The notes under the pieces are model-generated. The model made no database searches and had not been told where the DNA came from. It saw nothing but the letters and a program-made list of their open reading frames with translations. A program made the position numbers and the translations under genes. From Achatina immaculata (Eukaryota > Mollusca > Gastropoda > Stylommatophora > Achatinidae): 64,000 nucleotides of DNA. The stretch covers positions 49,461,925 through 49,525,924 of the forward strand of contig CM019702.1 in assembly GCA_009760885.1 (NCBI GenBank), given 5' to 3'. Positions 61,501 through 64,000 of this stretch are shown here, one piece after another (positions within the stretch are counted from its first letter, which is position 1; each line of letters starts with the position of its first letter).

Positions 61501-62350
61501 CCTTATATGTTTTTATATATCTTCGTGCCTTATATCTATTTTTCTGCCGTATATGTTTTTATATATCTTCATGAAGATATATAAATATGTATATTTGTGT
61601 TATATGTTTTTATATATCTTCGGGGGTGAAGACGCCTGTCCGTTGAGGCAATCAGCGATCCATAGCTGATATGCTAGCTTCAGGGTTAGTGAACCATAGG
61701 TGACCAAGACCCTGTCCCACCTCTCCGTTGGTACACTTAGAAACAGGTCTAGCCTGGCTAACAGGGCAGTGATCACCATAGTCCTCATGGTGGTGGAGTC
61801 TGCTAAAGAAGCATTGAACACCCCCTGCTTTTTAGCTGTACTCCGAGACTGAAAAAGTAGCCGCCATAACCCAGTTCTCACACCAATACGATGTTGTGCC
61901 TCAGCATCTCTACAGCATCGGCTGCAAAGAACAACAGCTCGCAGTTACAGGGAGTTTGTACAAGTGCAGATATAAATTTGTGCTTTATATCTGTTTATTT
62001 TTCTGTCTTATATGTTTTTATCTTCCTGCCATTAACTTTGTGCCTTATATGGTTTTATCTTTCTGCCTTATCTGTCATATCTTCCTGCCATAAATCGTTA
62101 AAAAAGATGTAAAACCTGTTAATCATTTGTCCTGTTGATATAACTAGGTCGTTGTAAGCTTAATAACTGTCACACAGTGTACTCTGTTGCAGGACATTTC
62201 TCCAGTGGCAGCCATCGATTTGGTGAAATGCTGATGCGTCTGAATGAATTTTCCCAAATCAGCATGCAGCACAACATTGCAGTTGGACTTGTCATCACCA
62301 AGAACTCACAGCTGCATATACCTCAGTTGTATGCGGAAATGTATGCATAG
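12907..62350 (+). CDS. 2DBD-NR: Nuclear receptor with two DNA-binding domains (2DBD-NR), ten coding exons
   Basis: Joined coding exons: 12907-13713, 30328-30472, 48185-48297, 51518-51665, 53253-54775, 56999-57125, about 57591-57673 (or 57718), 60455-60578, 60920-61000, 62193-62350. The product is a nuclear ligand-regulated transcription factor of about 1,100 residues. Seen in order: a Ser/Pro-rich A/B domain (1-247), DBD1 (Cys 248 to about 317), a roughly 30-residue linker, DBD2 (Cys 334 to about 404), a very long hinge (405 to about 895) and an LBD ending in an AF-2 helix. Both DBDs have the full C-x2-C-x13-C-x2-C and C-x5-C-x9-C-x2-C spacing. Intron phases run 0,1,0,1,0,1,(0),1,1 and agree across junctions, which argues for one gene rather than two adjacent receptors. 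Known from the family: 2DBD receptors occur in flatworms, molluscs and crustaceans, and ligands are unknown. Uncertain: the end of exon 7, and whether non-coding 5' exons lie upstream. Confidence 0.9.
13821..14518 (-). pseudogene. Mariner-family transposase relic with internal deletion
   Basis: The minus-strand start at 14334 reads [15 protein letters not shown]... with the paired helix-turn-helix region and GWFKRFHDG ... [10 protein letters not shown], typical of mariner. After RVRQ the frame breaks. About 70 codons of the C-terminal catalytic part follow ([16 protein letters not shown], with the third catalytic Asp, through [16 protein letters not shown]). The stretch that should hold the first two catalytic Asp residues is missing, so the copy is dead. 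The right end abuts a (TA)n tract, consistent with TA targeting. I could not find a matching left terminal repeat. It lies about 110 bases after the exon 1 donor. Confidence 0.85.
14515..14572. repeat. (TA)n microsatellite
   Basis: About 28 TA dinucleotides adjoining the mariner end. Confidence 0.95.
14830..17605 (+). mobile_element. Non-LTR retrotransposon (LINE family C, copy 2), interrupted at 15200-15984
   Basis: The 5' part (14830-15199) encodes the linker between endonuclease and RT ([16 protein letters not shown], then an R/K-rich segment). After a nested insertion it continues at 15985 with '[10 protein letters not shown]', '[13 protein letters not shown]', '[14 protein letters not shown]', '[11 protein letters not shown]', '[10 protein letters not shown]', '[11 protein letters not shown]' and the tail '[13 protein letters not shown]'. 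There are many stops and frameshifts. The RT motif GVRQG is damaged ('GINQGW'). It ends near 'gggacatgcaaatgactgac'. Confidence 0.85.
15200..15984 (+). mobile_element. RNase H-type fragment of another non-LTR element, nested in LINE C
   Basis: Starts with '[20 protein letters not shown]' and continues through frameshifts to a ribonuclease H domain: YTDGLVT (D), a '[12 protein letters not shown]' segment (E), VIVTDS (D) and [17 protein letters not shown] (H and D). This layout of RNase H after RT is known from I-like/Jockey-like non-LTR elements. The flanks on both sides read as LINE C, so it was inserted later. Confidence 0.7.
17606..18760. other. No gene recognised; one short hairpin
   Basis: A poly-C run at 18221-18234. 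An inverted repeat 'cagactccag' (18458-18467) pairs with 'ctggagtctg' (18483-18492) across a 15-base loop. 'gggtcttgatcagctgtagt' at 18190-18209 recurs at about 18931, so a fragment of interspersed repeat C is present. Confidence 0.4.
18765..18975 (-). repeat. Interspersed repeat C, copy 1
   Basis: The reverse complement matches 61660-61880 in order: 'cttcagggtt', 'accaagaccctgtc', 'ctccgttggta', 'ctggctaac', 'catggtggtggagtctg', 'gaagca', 'ccctgctttt', 'gagactgaaaaa'. It is non-coding and of unknown class. Confidence 0.7.
18990..19925. repeat. 34-bp minisatellite, about 27 copies
   Basis: The unit is 34 bases: 'cagctattattcatgaaccc' plus 'cgacgctagcatgt'. Variants include gacgct/ggcgct and tcagct/tcggct, and some units lack one c. 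Confidence 0.95.
20560..21125. repeat. Higher-order tandem repeat, about 118-bp period
   Basis: Four copies of a composite unit built from 'gaaagactgaaaaccatatt' subrepeats. The 'aaaaccactttgaag' block recurs at 20685, 20803, 20921 and 21039. A-tract length differs between copies. Confidence 0.9.
21130..21765. other. No gene recognised
   Basis: Intron sequence with poly-T and poly-A tracts only. Confidence 0.4.
21770..21945. repeat. Interspersed repeat F, copy 1
   Basis: Shares 'gatagaaagagtg', 'aaaatgg-cagaaacaagaa', 'acatacaatagtcca', 'ggcaaa', 'caaggatca' and 'ataaaaacacgaaaa' in order with 43945-44110. Class unknown. Confidence 0.6.
22420..24735 (+). mobile_element. Non-LTR retrotransposon (LINE family B, RTE-like, copy 1)
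   Basis: 5'-truncated in the endonuclease domain. The 591-codon frame from 22485 opens with the endonuclease end ([18 protein letters not shown]). It continues with the linker and reverse transcriptase: [39 protein letters not shown] (Asp near residue 393), [18 protein letters not shown], and catalytic YADD at 491-494. A one-base loss near 24249 breaks the frame. The tail continues ([23 protein letters not shown]) and ends 'ggcacctgatgatgatga', a TGA-trinucleotide tail common in RTE-type elements. The RTE assignment is inferred from motifs. Confidence 0.9.
24740..25400. other. No gene recognised
   Basis: Intron sequence. A 76-codon open frame (24939-25169) has no recognisable features. Confidence 0.4.
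25455..25680. repeat. 27-bp minisatellite, about 8 copies
   Basis: Unit 'cttacccaccttctttaggc' plus 'ctgccaa', with ctgccaa/ctaccga alternation. It reads LPTFFRPAN in one frame. Confidence 0.92.
26205..26485. repeat. 42-bp minisatellite, about 6.5 copies
   Basis: Almost identical units of 'tctgagccttataatgttcc' plus 'ccgtatcaagtctctgttcatg'. The high identity suggests recent expansion. Confidence 0.93.
26561..27091 (+). mobile_element. Non-LTR retrotransposon 3' fragment (LINE family D, copy 2) with target-site duplication
   Basis: Coding tail [50 protein letters not shown] and LRWTPQG, then 'gggcacttaaggttcag' and (GA)n. A 13-base direct repeat 'gatattgctcgat' flanks the element at 26548-26560 and 27092-27104, marking the target-site duplication. 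One frameshift is seen near 26921. Confidence 0.9.
27395..27515 (+). mobile_element. LINE 3'-end fragment (family H, copy 2)
   Basis: Frames give '[10 protein letters not shown]' then, after a shift, '[17 protein letters not shown]', and a 'tatgatgatgag' tail. The 'cgccaaccttc' to ATG-trinucleotide end matches the minus strand of 36275-36480. Confidence 0.45.
27535..27715. repeat. Degenerate 32-bp repeat, about 5 copies
   Basis: Recurrent 'gttgctgtttttagaccacc' with about 32-base spacing. Confidence 0.6.
28310..28595 (+). mobile_element. tRNA-derived SINE family 1, complete head
   Basis: An A-box 'tagctgagtgg' (28325-28335) fits TRGYNNANNNG exactly. A B-box-like 'ggttcagtccc' (28368-28378) differs from GGTTCRANNCC at one base. 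Spacing is tRNA-like, but the fold is degenerate. The non-tRNA body follows ('ggccccggggtt', 'gcctctaaaaatgggtacc', 'tgtgccgaaggtcacgg'). A split copy is at 120-990. Confidence 0.8.
28828..28864. repeat. (TA)n microsatellite
   Basis: About 18 TA dinucleotides. Confidence 0.95.
29240..29365. repeat. 39-bp tandem repeat, about 3 copies
   Basis: Units around 'ggaaaataaaaacagagggt' plus 'atacaaaaaagaagaggat', diverged. Confidence 0.7.
29370..29955. repeat. 32-bp minisatellite, about 18 copies
   Basis: Unit 'aaaaaaatgaagataggtaa' plus 'tagagggtggcc', with ggcc/gacc/gact variants. The stop-free minus frame (359 codons of ...[12 protein letters not shown]...) is an artefact. Confidence 0.95.
30328..30472 (+). 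CDS. 2DBD-NR: 2DBD-NR coding exon 2: second zinc finger of DBD1
   Basis: Acceptor ccatcag|AAA and donor TCC A|gtaagt. The exon is 145 nt, 48 codons plus one base, with phase 0 in and phase 1 out. It continues CEACK from exon 1 with KFFIRAS, giving a P-box of CEACKK. Cys 285, 291, 301 and 304 have C-x5-C-x9-C-x2-C spacing. The finger is followed by [10 protein letters not shown], the usual end of a nuclear-receptor DBD (R-Y-x-K-C-L-x-x-G/N-M). Intron 1 before it is 16.6 kb of repeats. The Lys in the last P-box position, where most receptors have G, A, S or V, is the distinguishing feature of this domain. Confidence 0.92.
30800..31010 (+). repeat. Interspersed repeat C, diverged copy 2
   Basis: Resembles repeat C in the order 'caagacccgcctcacctctc', 'ggctaacgggg', 'atcacta-agtcc', 'gtggcggg', but more diverged than the copies at 18765 and 61635. 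Confidence 0.45.
31305..31805. repeat. 24-bp minisatellite, about 21 copies
   Basis: Unit 'cacatgatagaaggagacag' plus 'taac'. It includes a variant class 'ataggaagaaacaaaaacta' interspersed at regular multiples. Confidence 0.95.
31845..32635. repeat. 29-bp minisatellite, about 27 copies
   Basis: Unit 'tatgacaagtcattgaccat' plus 'gtcgccaga', with cattg/catgg and aagtc/aaatc variants. Confidence 0.95.
33172..33204. repeat. (TA)n microsatellite
   Basis: About 16 TA dinucleotides. Confidence 0.95.
33640..34275. repeat. Interspersed repeat G with internal 88-bp tandem
   Basis: The block 'gaggttttccggtgagaaag' recurs at 33877, 33966 and 34054 (88-89 base period). The element ends 'agcgaacgaagaagaagac'. 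'tgctgaagtcggag' and the same (GAA)n end 'gcgaacgaagaagaagaag' recur at 50970-51068, so both are probably one repeat family. Confidence 0.5.
34395..34605 (-). mobile_element. SINE family 2, copy 1
   Basis: On the minus strand it begins with a B-box-like 'ggtttgaatccgg' and continues 'gggtacccagttgtaaaaat', 'ggctcc', 'gaccacatcaccctgtcg'. The same blocks in the same order are at 45985-46265 and 51285-51425. No A-box was found, so it is probably truncated at the head. Confidence 0.6.
34620..36270. other. No gene recognised
   Basis: Intron 2 sequence, AT-rich. Open frames are at most 82 codons with no recognisable domain. Confidence 0.4.
36275..36480 (-). mobile_element. LINE 3'-end fragment (family H, copy 3) with (ATG)n tail
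   Basis: The minus-strand frame '[14 protein letters not shown]' is followed by a degenerate segment, then 'cgccaaccttc' and a (GAT)n tail ((CAT)n at 36278-36301 on +). This matches the end of the fragment at 27395-27515. Confidence 0.5.
36729..37605 (+). mobile_element. Non-LTR retrotransposon (LINE family B, copy 2), 5'-truncated
   Basis: Near-identical to 23860-24735. It starts inside the RT just after the GVRQGC motif, holds YADD, and ends 'ggcacctgatgatgatgatg'. A 9-base direct repeat 'aactgaaga' at 36720-36728 and 37606-37614 is a probable target-site duplication. Frame breaks differ from copy 1: an extra base near 37153 and a TGA near 37430. Confidence 0.9.
38185..38600 (-). mobile_element. 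Diverged LINE 3' fragment related to family B
   Basis: The minus strand reads '[20 protein letters not shown]', parallel to family B '[20 protein letters not shown]', and ends in a (TGATGA) tail (catcatcatcatt at 38188 on +). No long frame survives. Confidence 0.65.
39060..39900. repeat. 33-bp minisatellite I, about 26 copies
   Basis: Unit 'tgttatacctggctgttggt' plus 'gttctacatgctt', with variants gttctgtttgttt and gttctacatcctt arranged in blocks. One frame reads [11 protein letters not shown] repeated and another is open for 399 codons; both are artefacts. Confidence 0.95.
40090..41060. repeat. 33-bp minisatellite II, about 29 copies
   Basis: Unit 'tgttatgtttgactccaggt' plus 'gttttatgtacct', with 32-base units lacking one t and occasional longer units containing 'acgaggtatgcac'. 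Confidence 0.95.
41070..42525. other. No gene recognised; short microsatellites
   Basis: (CT)n at 41476-41492 and (GT)n at 41787-41808. The rest is unique-looking intron sequence. Confidence 0.4.
42535..42810. repeat. 37-bp minisatellite, about 7 copies
   Basis: Unit 'ctcagttgatgattatccgt' plus 'cagatgcttcctaccag', moderately diverged. Confidence 0.9.
43145..43590. repeat. 49-bp minisatellite, about 9 copies
   Basis: Unit 'actttcattgacgtttgcca' plus 'cacatttctctttcgccgcattattttag'. Confidence 0.93.
43945..44110. repeat. Interspersed repeat F, copy 2
   Basis: See copy 1 at 21770-21945; same orientation and same order of shared blocks. Confidence 0.6.
44178..44462 (-). other. Unassigned 94-codon open frame next to repeat F
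   Basis: Contains [10 protein letters not shown] (a CxxC pair) and a basic [11 protein letters not shown] stretch. Cys/Trp composition is unlike the random frames nearby. It may be part of the mobile element to which repeat F belongs. No family is recognised and no start or splice support is seen. Confidence 0.2.
44470..45005. other. No gene recognised
   Basis: AT-rich intron sequence with a poly-A tract at 44784-44799. Confidence 0.4.
45010..45285. repeat. CT-rich tract
   Basis: Irregular ctctctccctcttt repeats; the open frames on both strands are compositional. Confidence 0.85.
45985..46265 (-). mobile_element. SINE family 2, copy 2, with internal tandem amplification
   Basis: Matches 34395-34605 and 51285-51425 at 'ccatattttccttgac', 'agtgtgatgtagtca', 'cctttcccagctccagaag' and 'cagatacccagttctgcaac'. 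Within it, a 33-base segment 'acgacagtgtgatgtagtca' plus 'ggatcactccaag' is repeated about 5 times (46020-46180). Confidence 0.65.
46310..46455. repeat. 26-bp tandem repeat, about 5 copies
   Basis: Unit 'ccaccatcacaatcgtacct' plus 'agtaat'. A short (GA)n tract follows at 46495-46523. Confidence 0.85.
46805..46930. repeat. 31-bp tandem repeat, 4 copies
   Basis: Unit 'ttagctaggtatttgtagta' plus 'gaactcactga'. Confidence 0.9.
47490..48100. repeat. 66-67-bp tandem repeat, about 8-9 copies
   Basis: Unit 'ttgttatttctcacccagta' plus 'taaatgattcactgattt', a variable T-run, 'cattctatacaattgagtca' and 'taa'. It ends about 85 bases before the exon 3 acceptor. Confidence 0.92.
48185..48297 (+). CDS. 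2DBD-NR: 2DBD-NR coding exon 3: first zinc finger of DBD2
   Basis: 113 nt, acceptor ctctgctttgcag|AA and donor AAG|gtcagt. The first two bases complete the split codon from exon 2 (A+AA = Lys 318), and 37 codons follow. After a short polar linker come Cys 334, 337, 351 and 354 with C-x2-C-x13-C-x2-C spacing, ending in CEGCK. The exon opens with no start codon or promoter-like feature and is in phase with exon 2, so DBD2 belongs to the same transcript as DBD1. A different frame over the same bases is also open for 74 codons but encodes nothing recognisable. Intron 2 upstream is 17.7 kb. Confidence 0.93.
48770..49745. repeat. 63-bp minisatellite, about 15 copies
   Basis: Unit 'ttcacaggagttggtcctgg' plus 'ctgaacatccctgtaggttg' plus 'atgttttttttctcagtgactgt'. 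The length is 21 codons and the frame is open, giving a spurious 346-codon open frame. It begins about 470 bases after exon 3. Confidence 0.95.
49750..51280. other. No gene recognised; possible repeat G copy at the end
   Basis: Intron 3. 50960-51068 shares 'tgctgaagtcggag' and the (GAA)n end with 33640-34275. The rest is unassigned. Confidence 0.4.
51285..51425 (-). mobile_element. SINE family 2, copy 3
   Basis: Shares 'tatattttccttgacc', 'gatgatatagtcag', 'cctttccttttccagttcca' and the 'ctgagtaaccatttgtacaac' region with the other two copies. It ends about 90 bases before the exon 4 acceptor. Confidence 0.6.
51518..51665 (+). CDS. 2DBD-NR: 2DBD-NR coding exon 4: second zinc finger of DBD2
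   Basis: 148 nt, 49 codons plus one base; acceptor ccaaaag|GGT (weak pyrimidine tract) and donor GAGG|gtatgt. It continues CEGCK with GFFRRMV, the standard P-box CEGCKG shared with many NR1-type receptors. Cys 372, 378, 388 and 391 have C-x5-C-x9-C-x2-C spacing, then [10 protein letters not shown] closes the domain. Phase 0 in and phase 1 out are the same as for exon 2, and the length differs by one codon, so the two DBDs are built from parallel exon pairs. The split codon with exon 5 gives Gly 405. Confidence 0.94.
52515..53085 (+). mobile_element. Non-LTR retrotransposon 3' fragment (LINE family A, copy 2)
   Basis: Coding tail [32 protein letters not shown] and [19 protein letters not shown], then degenerate RGRP-type sequence. 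The 3' end 'ccctatgtgacgtttagcgg' is like copy 1. It lies in intron 4, ending about 170 bases before exon 5. Confidence 0.8.
53253..54775 (+). CDS. 2DBD-NR: 2DBD-NR coding exon 5: 507-codon hinge and start of LBD
   Basis: Acceptor tttacctgacag|GA (phase 1) and donor GTT|gtaagt at 54776 (phase 0). It opens with SRIGRQPN, the C-terminal extension that follows a receptor DBD (compare R-x-GR-x-P). The body is Pro/Ser/His/Gln-rich with a proline run near residue 620. It has two sumoylation-type motifs, LKTE (K430) and IKLE (K488). PQDLS at 581-585, immediately followed by MDLS, fits the PxDLS motif bound by CtBP corepressors. The last 25 or so residues, from DELNAVI on, look like LBD helix 1. A hinge this long is unusual: typical receptor hinges are tens of residues. 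A 72-bp tandem repeat begins at the exon's 3' end and repeats its donor. The open frame runs 54 bases past the donor to a TGA. Confidence 0.92.
54765..55025. repeat. 72-bp tandem repeat containing the exon 5 splice donor, about 3.6 copies
   Basis: The unit begins 'tgtgttgttgtaagtagtgg'. The first copy includes the last codons and donor of exon 5 (GT at 54776), and the same donor sequence recurs at 54848, 54920 and 54992. Confidence 0.93.
55037..55390 (-). mobile_element. Non-LTR retrotransposon 3' fragment (LINE family D, copy 3) with (GA)n tail
   Basis: The minus-strand tail [49 protein letters not shown] is uninterrupted for 94 codons. It is followed by 'gggcacttaaggttcag' and (GA)n. It abuts the 72-bp repeat. 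Confidence 0.88.
55664..56535 (+). mobile_element. Non-LTR retrotransposon 3' fragment (LINE family A, copy 3)
   Basis: Starts inside the reverse transcriptase with [13 protein letters not shown] (catalytic FADD) and ASKIGLEIN. After a stop it continues [28 protein letters not shown], and the tail IPKQAIKW and [10 protein letters not shown]. It is the longest copy of family A and ends about 460 bases before exon 6. Confidence 0.88.
56999..57125 (+). CDS. 2DBD-NR: 2DBD-NR coding exon 6: LBD helix 2/3
   Basis: 127 nt; acceptor ttgtattttcag|AAC (phase 0) and donor CCAG|gtgaga (phase 1). The 42 codons end in IVRFAKRVP (residues 946-954), which is the helix-3 start of the nuclear-receptor LBD signature (F-A-K-x-x-P). 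An upstream [13 protein letters not shown] stretch fits the helix-3 amphipathic pattern. The frame read past the donor becomes GERYNES and soon stops, whereas the family expects G/D-F, so splicing here is well supported. Intron 5 before it is filled by two LINE 3' fragments. Confidence 0.9.
57591..57718 (+). CDS. 2DBD-NR: 2DBD-NR coding exon 7 (inferred): divergent LBD helix 4/5
   Basis: Exon 6 ends in phase 1 and exon 8 needs phase 0, so an exon of 3n+2 bases must lie between them. The best candidate starts after ctgctgtagtag and reads [23 protein letters not shown]. Placed after FAKRVP, its residues fall in register with the LBD signature F-A-K-x4-F-x2-L-x3-D-Q-x2-L-L-x3: F at 956, Y for L, Ser-His for Asp-Gln, Phe-Val for Leu-Leu. 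The 3' end is unresolved. TCA|gtacat at 57674 and CAT|gtctct at 57719 both give the required phase but are weak donors. The strong gtaaag at 57733 gives the wrong phase. The longer form leaves a more usual distance to helix 7. Sequence identity to other receptors is low, so this rests on register and phase. Confidence 0.55.
58120..58545 (+). mobile_element. Non-LTR retrotransposon C-terminal fragment (LINE family E)
   Basis: The frame reads [67 protein letters not shown]. This is the tail of a LINE ORF2 from a family different from A-D. It is 5'-truncated. Confidence 0.8.
58733..58787. repeat. 27-bp direct duplication
   Basis: 'gttacagtttcattgtaaca' plus flanking bases occurs twice in tandem. 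Confidence 0.8.
59115..59222. repeat. CT-rich microsatellite
   Basis: (CT)n interrupted by 'tgctctc' and 'gtcac'. Confidence 0.9.
59226..60440. other. No gene recognised
   Basis: Intron 7 sequence, AT-rich. I looked here for an alternative helix 4/5 exon and found none. Confidence 0.4.
60455..60578 (+). CDS. 2DBD-NR: 2DBD-NR coding exon 8: LBD helix 7/8
   Basis: 124 nt; acceptor ccctgttggcag|GAA and donor GATG|gtaatt (phase 1). The 41 codons read ELFPEFDVI..., then [20 protein letters not shown], which matches the LBD pattern L-x-L-T-x-x-E-x-A-hhhh-h-L-h-N-x-D around helix 8. The split codon with exon 9 gives Gly. Confidence 0.9.
60920..61000 (+). CDS. 2DBD-NR: 2DBD-NR coding exon 9: LBD helix 8/9 region
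   Basis: 81 nt; acceptor ttttgttgtaaag|GA and donor ATTG|gtaaga, phase 1 on both sides, so the exon is symmetric and could be skipped without shifting the frame. It encodes [20 protein letters not shown]... After the LND of exon 8 this is the usual N-x-D-x-x-G-L-x-D...I-x-x-h-Q loop and helix 9, here with Glu-Lys-rich composition. Confidence 0.88.
61558..61585. repeat. Perfect 28-bp palindrome
   Basis: 'tttatatatcttca' is followed by its exact reverse complement. It lies in a low-complexity stretch of 'gccttatatgtttttat' repeats (61470-61620 and 61980-62100). Confidence 0.85.
61635..61885 (+). repeat. Interspersed repeat C, copy 3
   Basis: Matches the reverse complement of 18765-18975 over about 220 bases. 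It interrupts the 'cttatatgtttttatatatc' low-complexity stretch in intron 9, which resumes at about 61980. Confidence 0.7.
62193..62350 (+). CDS. 2DBD-NR: 2DBD-NR coding exon 10: LBD helix 10/11, AF-2 and stop
   Basis: Acceptor actctgttgcag|GA (phase 1), 51 codons, then TAG at 62348-62350. [16 protein letters not shown] is the helix 10/11 region (R-h-x-x-h-L-x-x-L). The C-terminus QLYAEMYA fits the AF-2 consensus h-h-x-E-h-h (LY-A-E-MY), so coactivator-type activation by helix 12 is possible in principle. The stop falls two codons after the AF-2 core, a compact end with no F domain. Confidence 0.92.
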
Positions 62351-63590
62351 AGCAGTTGTGTAGTGGACAGCAGCGATCCAACATCTTGATGAGCAATAGT
62401 ACTTTTATCAGTTAAAAATATAAATCTACCAACTACTAATGCATGGTTTATGAGATGGGGAATATCAAGTATGAAAAGTGACTTTTAGTGTTCATTAATG
62501 CAGTGTTTTGCAATGTAAATGTAAAAGTAATGGGAAAATAATGGTAGAGATAACCCTATCATGCCATTATGATACCAAGGGTGTTAGTGATTGAATATTA
62601 TTTGGATGTCAAATGTTACTTTGAATTAAGCAGTCTACCCACCTTGGGAACTGTTCCGCACTTGAAAGGTTTCAGAAAGCATCTTCTGCCATTGAGCTCC
62701 TCGTATCAAGCATACCCTCTATTTGTACAAAAAAAAAAAAAAAGCTAATGTTCATTCCAGCCATTAGACAAAGAAAAGAGTGGAAAACTTGAGAATTGTG
62801 AAAAAAAAAAACTTTTGAAATCAGACCCTGTTTTTGTTCATAAATAATTATCTGGAATTCAAAATGAAATTATAATGTTTTTTTTCTTTTTCCTCACTCT
62901 AAATCCCATGATCTCCAGAAATCTGTTCATGGACATCCCAGGAGTTGGTGGATCCCAGTAAAGAAACCTTGATATAGACAGTACTGGAAGATGTGTTAGC
63001 TTAGCATGATGGTTGATCTCATCAGTTTTTTTTTTTTTTCAGCCAGACCTCATGTTTTTATTTTTAATAATAATCCCCTCTGAAAAGCAATAAGACTTAT
63101 CATTACACAGATGTCACAATAAGACTTATCATTACACAGATGTCACAATAGACTGGGAAAGCACTTACAGTATTTCCCACCACATAAGAAATACCCATAA
63201 TTTGGCAAGTAATATTTTGGAACAAAACTAAAAACCTTTATTTTCCATTAATTTCATCAGCAGCTCTTCAGCAGGGTTTTGGTTCAGTAATGCATGCTGC
63301 TGGATATTCTCCTACTGAACTTGTTAACTGGATGGGCTGAATGTCATTCACCTGGACCTGGCATGGTGTTCAGGTGTTGTCCAGTAGTCTTCACCCCGTA
63401 GACTTCCCCAAACCTAACCACTGGGATATAGGACACAGGATGGTTTTTGAAGGAGTTTTTTTAGGGGAAAAATAGTGTATATTGAATGGTGGGAAATACG
63501 GTAAATATAATGAAATAACAAAATTGAAATAATGGCAGCTAAACAAGAATCGAGGAATCTAGGACCTTCTTCATTTCATTAAATTTTCCA
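62351..63590 (+). other. Probable 3' UTR of the 2DBD-NR gene and downstream sequence
   Basis: AT-rich sequence after the stop codon with no further coding potential. An ATTAAA at 63578-63583 is a possible polyadenylation signal, and I saw no clear AATAAA between the stop and there. A 29-bp direct duplication (unit containing aagacttatcattacac) lies at about 63088-63145. A poly-T tract sits near 63028. The true transcript end is unknown. Confidence 0.4.
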
Positions 63591-64000
63591 AAGTTTCTGT
63601 TTCTCTGTTTAATCCTGTACATTGTTGTTGCTTCTGTTTTTCTAAGCTCACAAAGATTTGGTGGACTGTTTTGATTCACATGACTTCCACAGATTGCAAT
63701 CTGTTAACACCAAAGTAAACAAGGAAGGTCTTAACTCAAATATCTCTGTGTTTTTTAAGTCAATCTCTTATTTATTTTTTTATGTATGCATAATTTATTA
63801 ATGTTATGATTTAAAAACCTTCATTTCTTCACACATCATCTCTAACAGTTATATCTGTGCTGAAAATGTGAATTCACTTAACTCAGATCTGAATACAACC
63901 CAAATTCATTTTAACTAAAACATTCATTATAGGACTGTTCATTCGTATTTGTTCAAGCAGTGTCTCAGATCCATGTTTCAACAATGTATTCATCATCATC

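Noticed and set aside
12907..62350. Two adjacent receptor genes, each with one DBD
   Set aside because: There is only one LBD. Exon 3 starts in phase with exon 2 (split Lys codon) behind a good acceptor, and there is no LBD between the two DBDs in 17.7 kb.

Overview
The window is eukaryotic. It has long introns with GT..AG borders, 5'-truncated non-LTR retrotransposons, tRNA-derived SINEs, a mariner relic and an exceptional load of tandem repeats. Gene content and the style of the repeats point to a lophotrochozoan invertebrate, most likely a gastropod mollusc (inference; no search was possible).

One host gene is recognisable. It lies on the + strand, with coding exons from 12907 to 62350, and encodes a nuclear receptor with TWO complete DNA-binding domains (2DBD-NR). 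I place ten coding exons: E1 12907-13713 (A/B domain and first zinc finger of DBD1), E2 30328-30472 (second finger of DBD1), E3 48185-48297 (first finger of DBD2), E4 51518-51665 (second finger of DBD2), E5 53253-54775 (507-codon hinge and start of the ligand-binding domain, LBD), E6 56999-57125 (helix 3), E7 about 57591-57673/57718 (divergent helix 4/5, inferred), E8 60455-60578, E9 60920-61000 and E10 62193-62350 (helix 10/11, AF-2 and stop). Splice phases agree at every junction except the 3' end of E7, which I could not settle. The predicted protein is about 1,100 residues. The first P-box reads CEACKK and the second CEGCKG, the combination I recall being reported for 2DBD receptors of flatworms, molluscs and crustaceans.

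The rest is repeats. 1-12900 is upstream sequence with LINE/SINE fragments, CT/GA tracts, a near-perfect 30-bp-arm hairpin (6396-6456) and a 2.8-kb minisatellite of 36-bp units. Intron 1 (16.6 kb) holds an internally deleted mariner, two LINE families (one interrupted by a nested RNase H fragment), 34-bp, 118-bp, 27-bp, 42-bp and 32-bp arrays, and a tRNA-SINE. Intron 2 (17.7 kb) holds 24-bp, 29-bp, two related 33-bp, 37-bp, 49-bp and 67-bp arrays, SINEs and LINE 3' ends. Introns 3-6 hold a 63-bp array and several LINE 3' fragments. A 72-bp tandem repeat spans and multiplies the splice donor of E5.

Most long open frames in the window are by-products of tandem arrays whose unit is a multiple of three bases or contains no stop codon, and are not genes. 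Positions of repeat borders are hand-read and good to about 5-30 bases.
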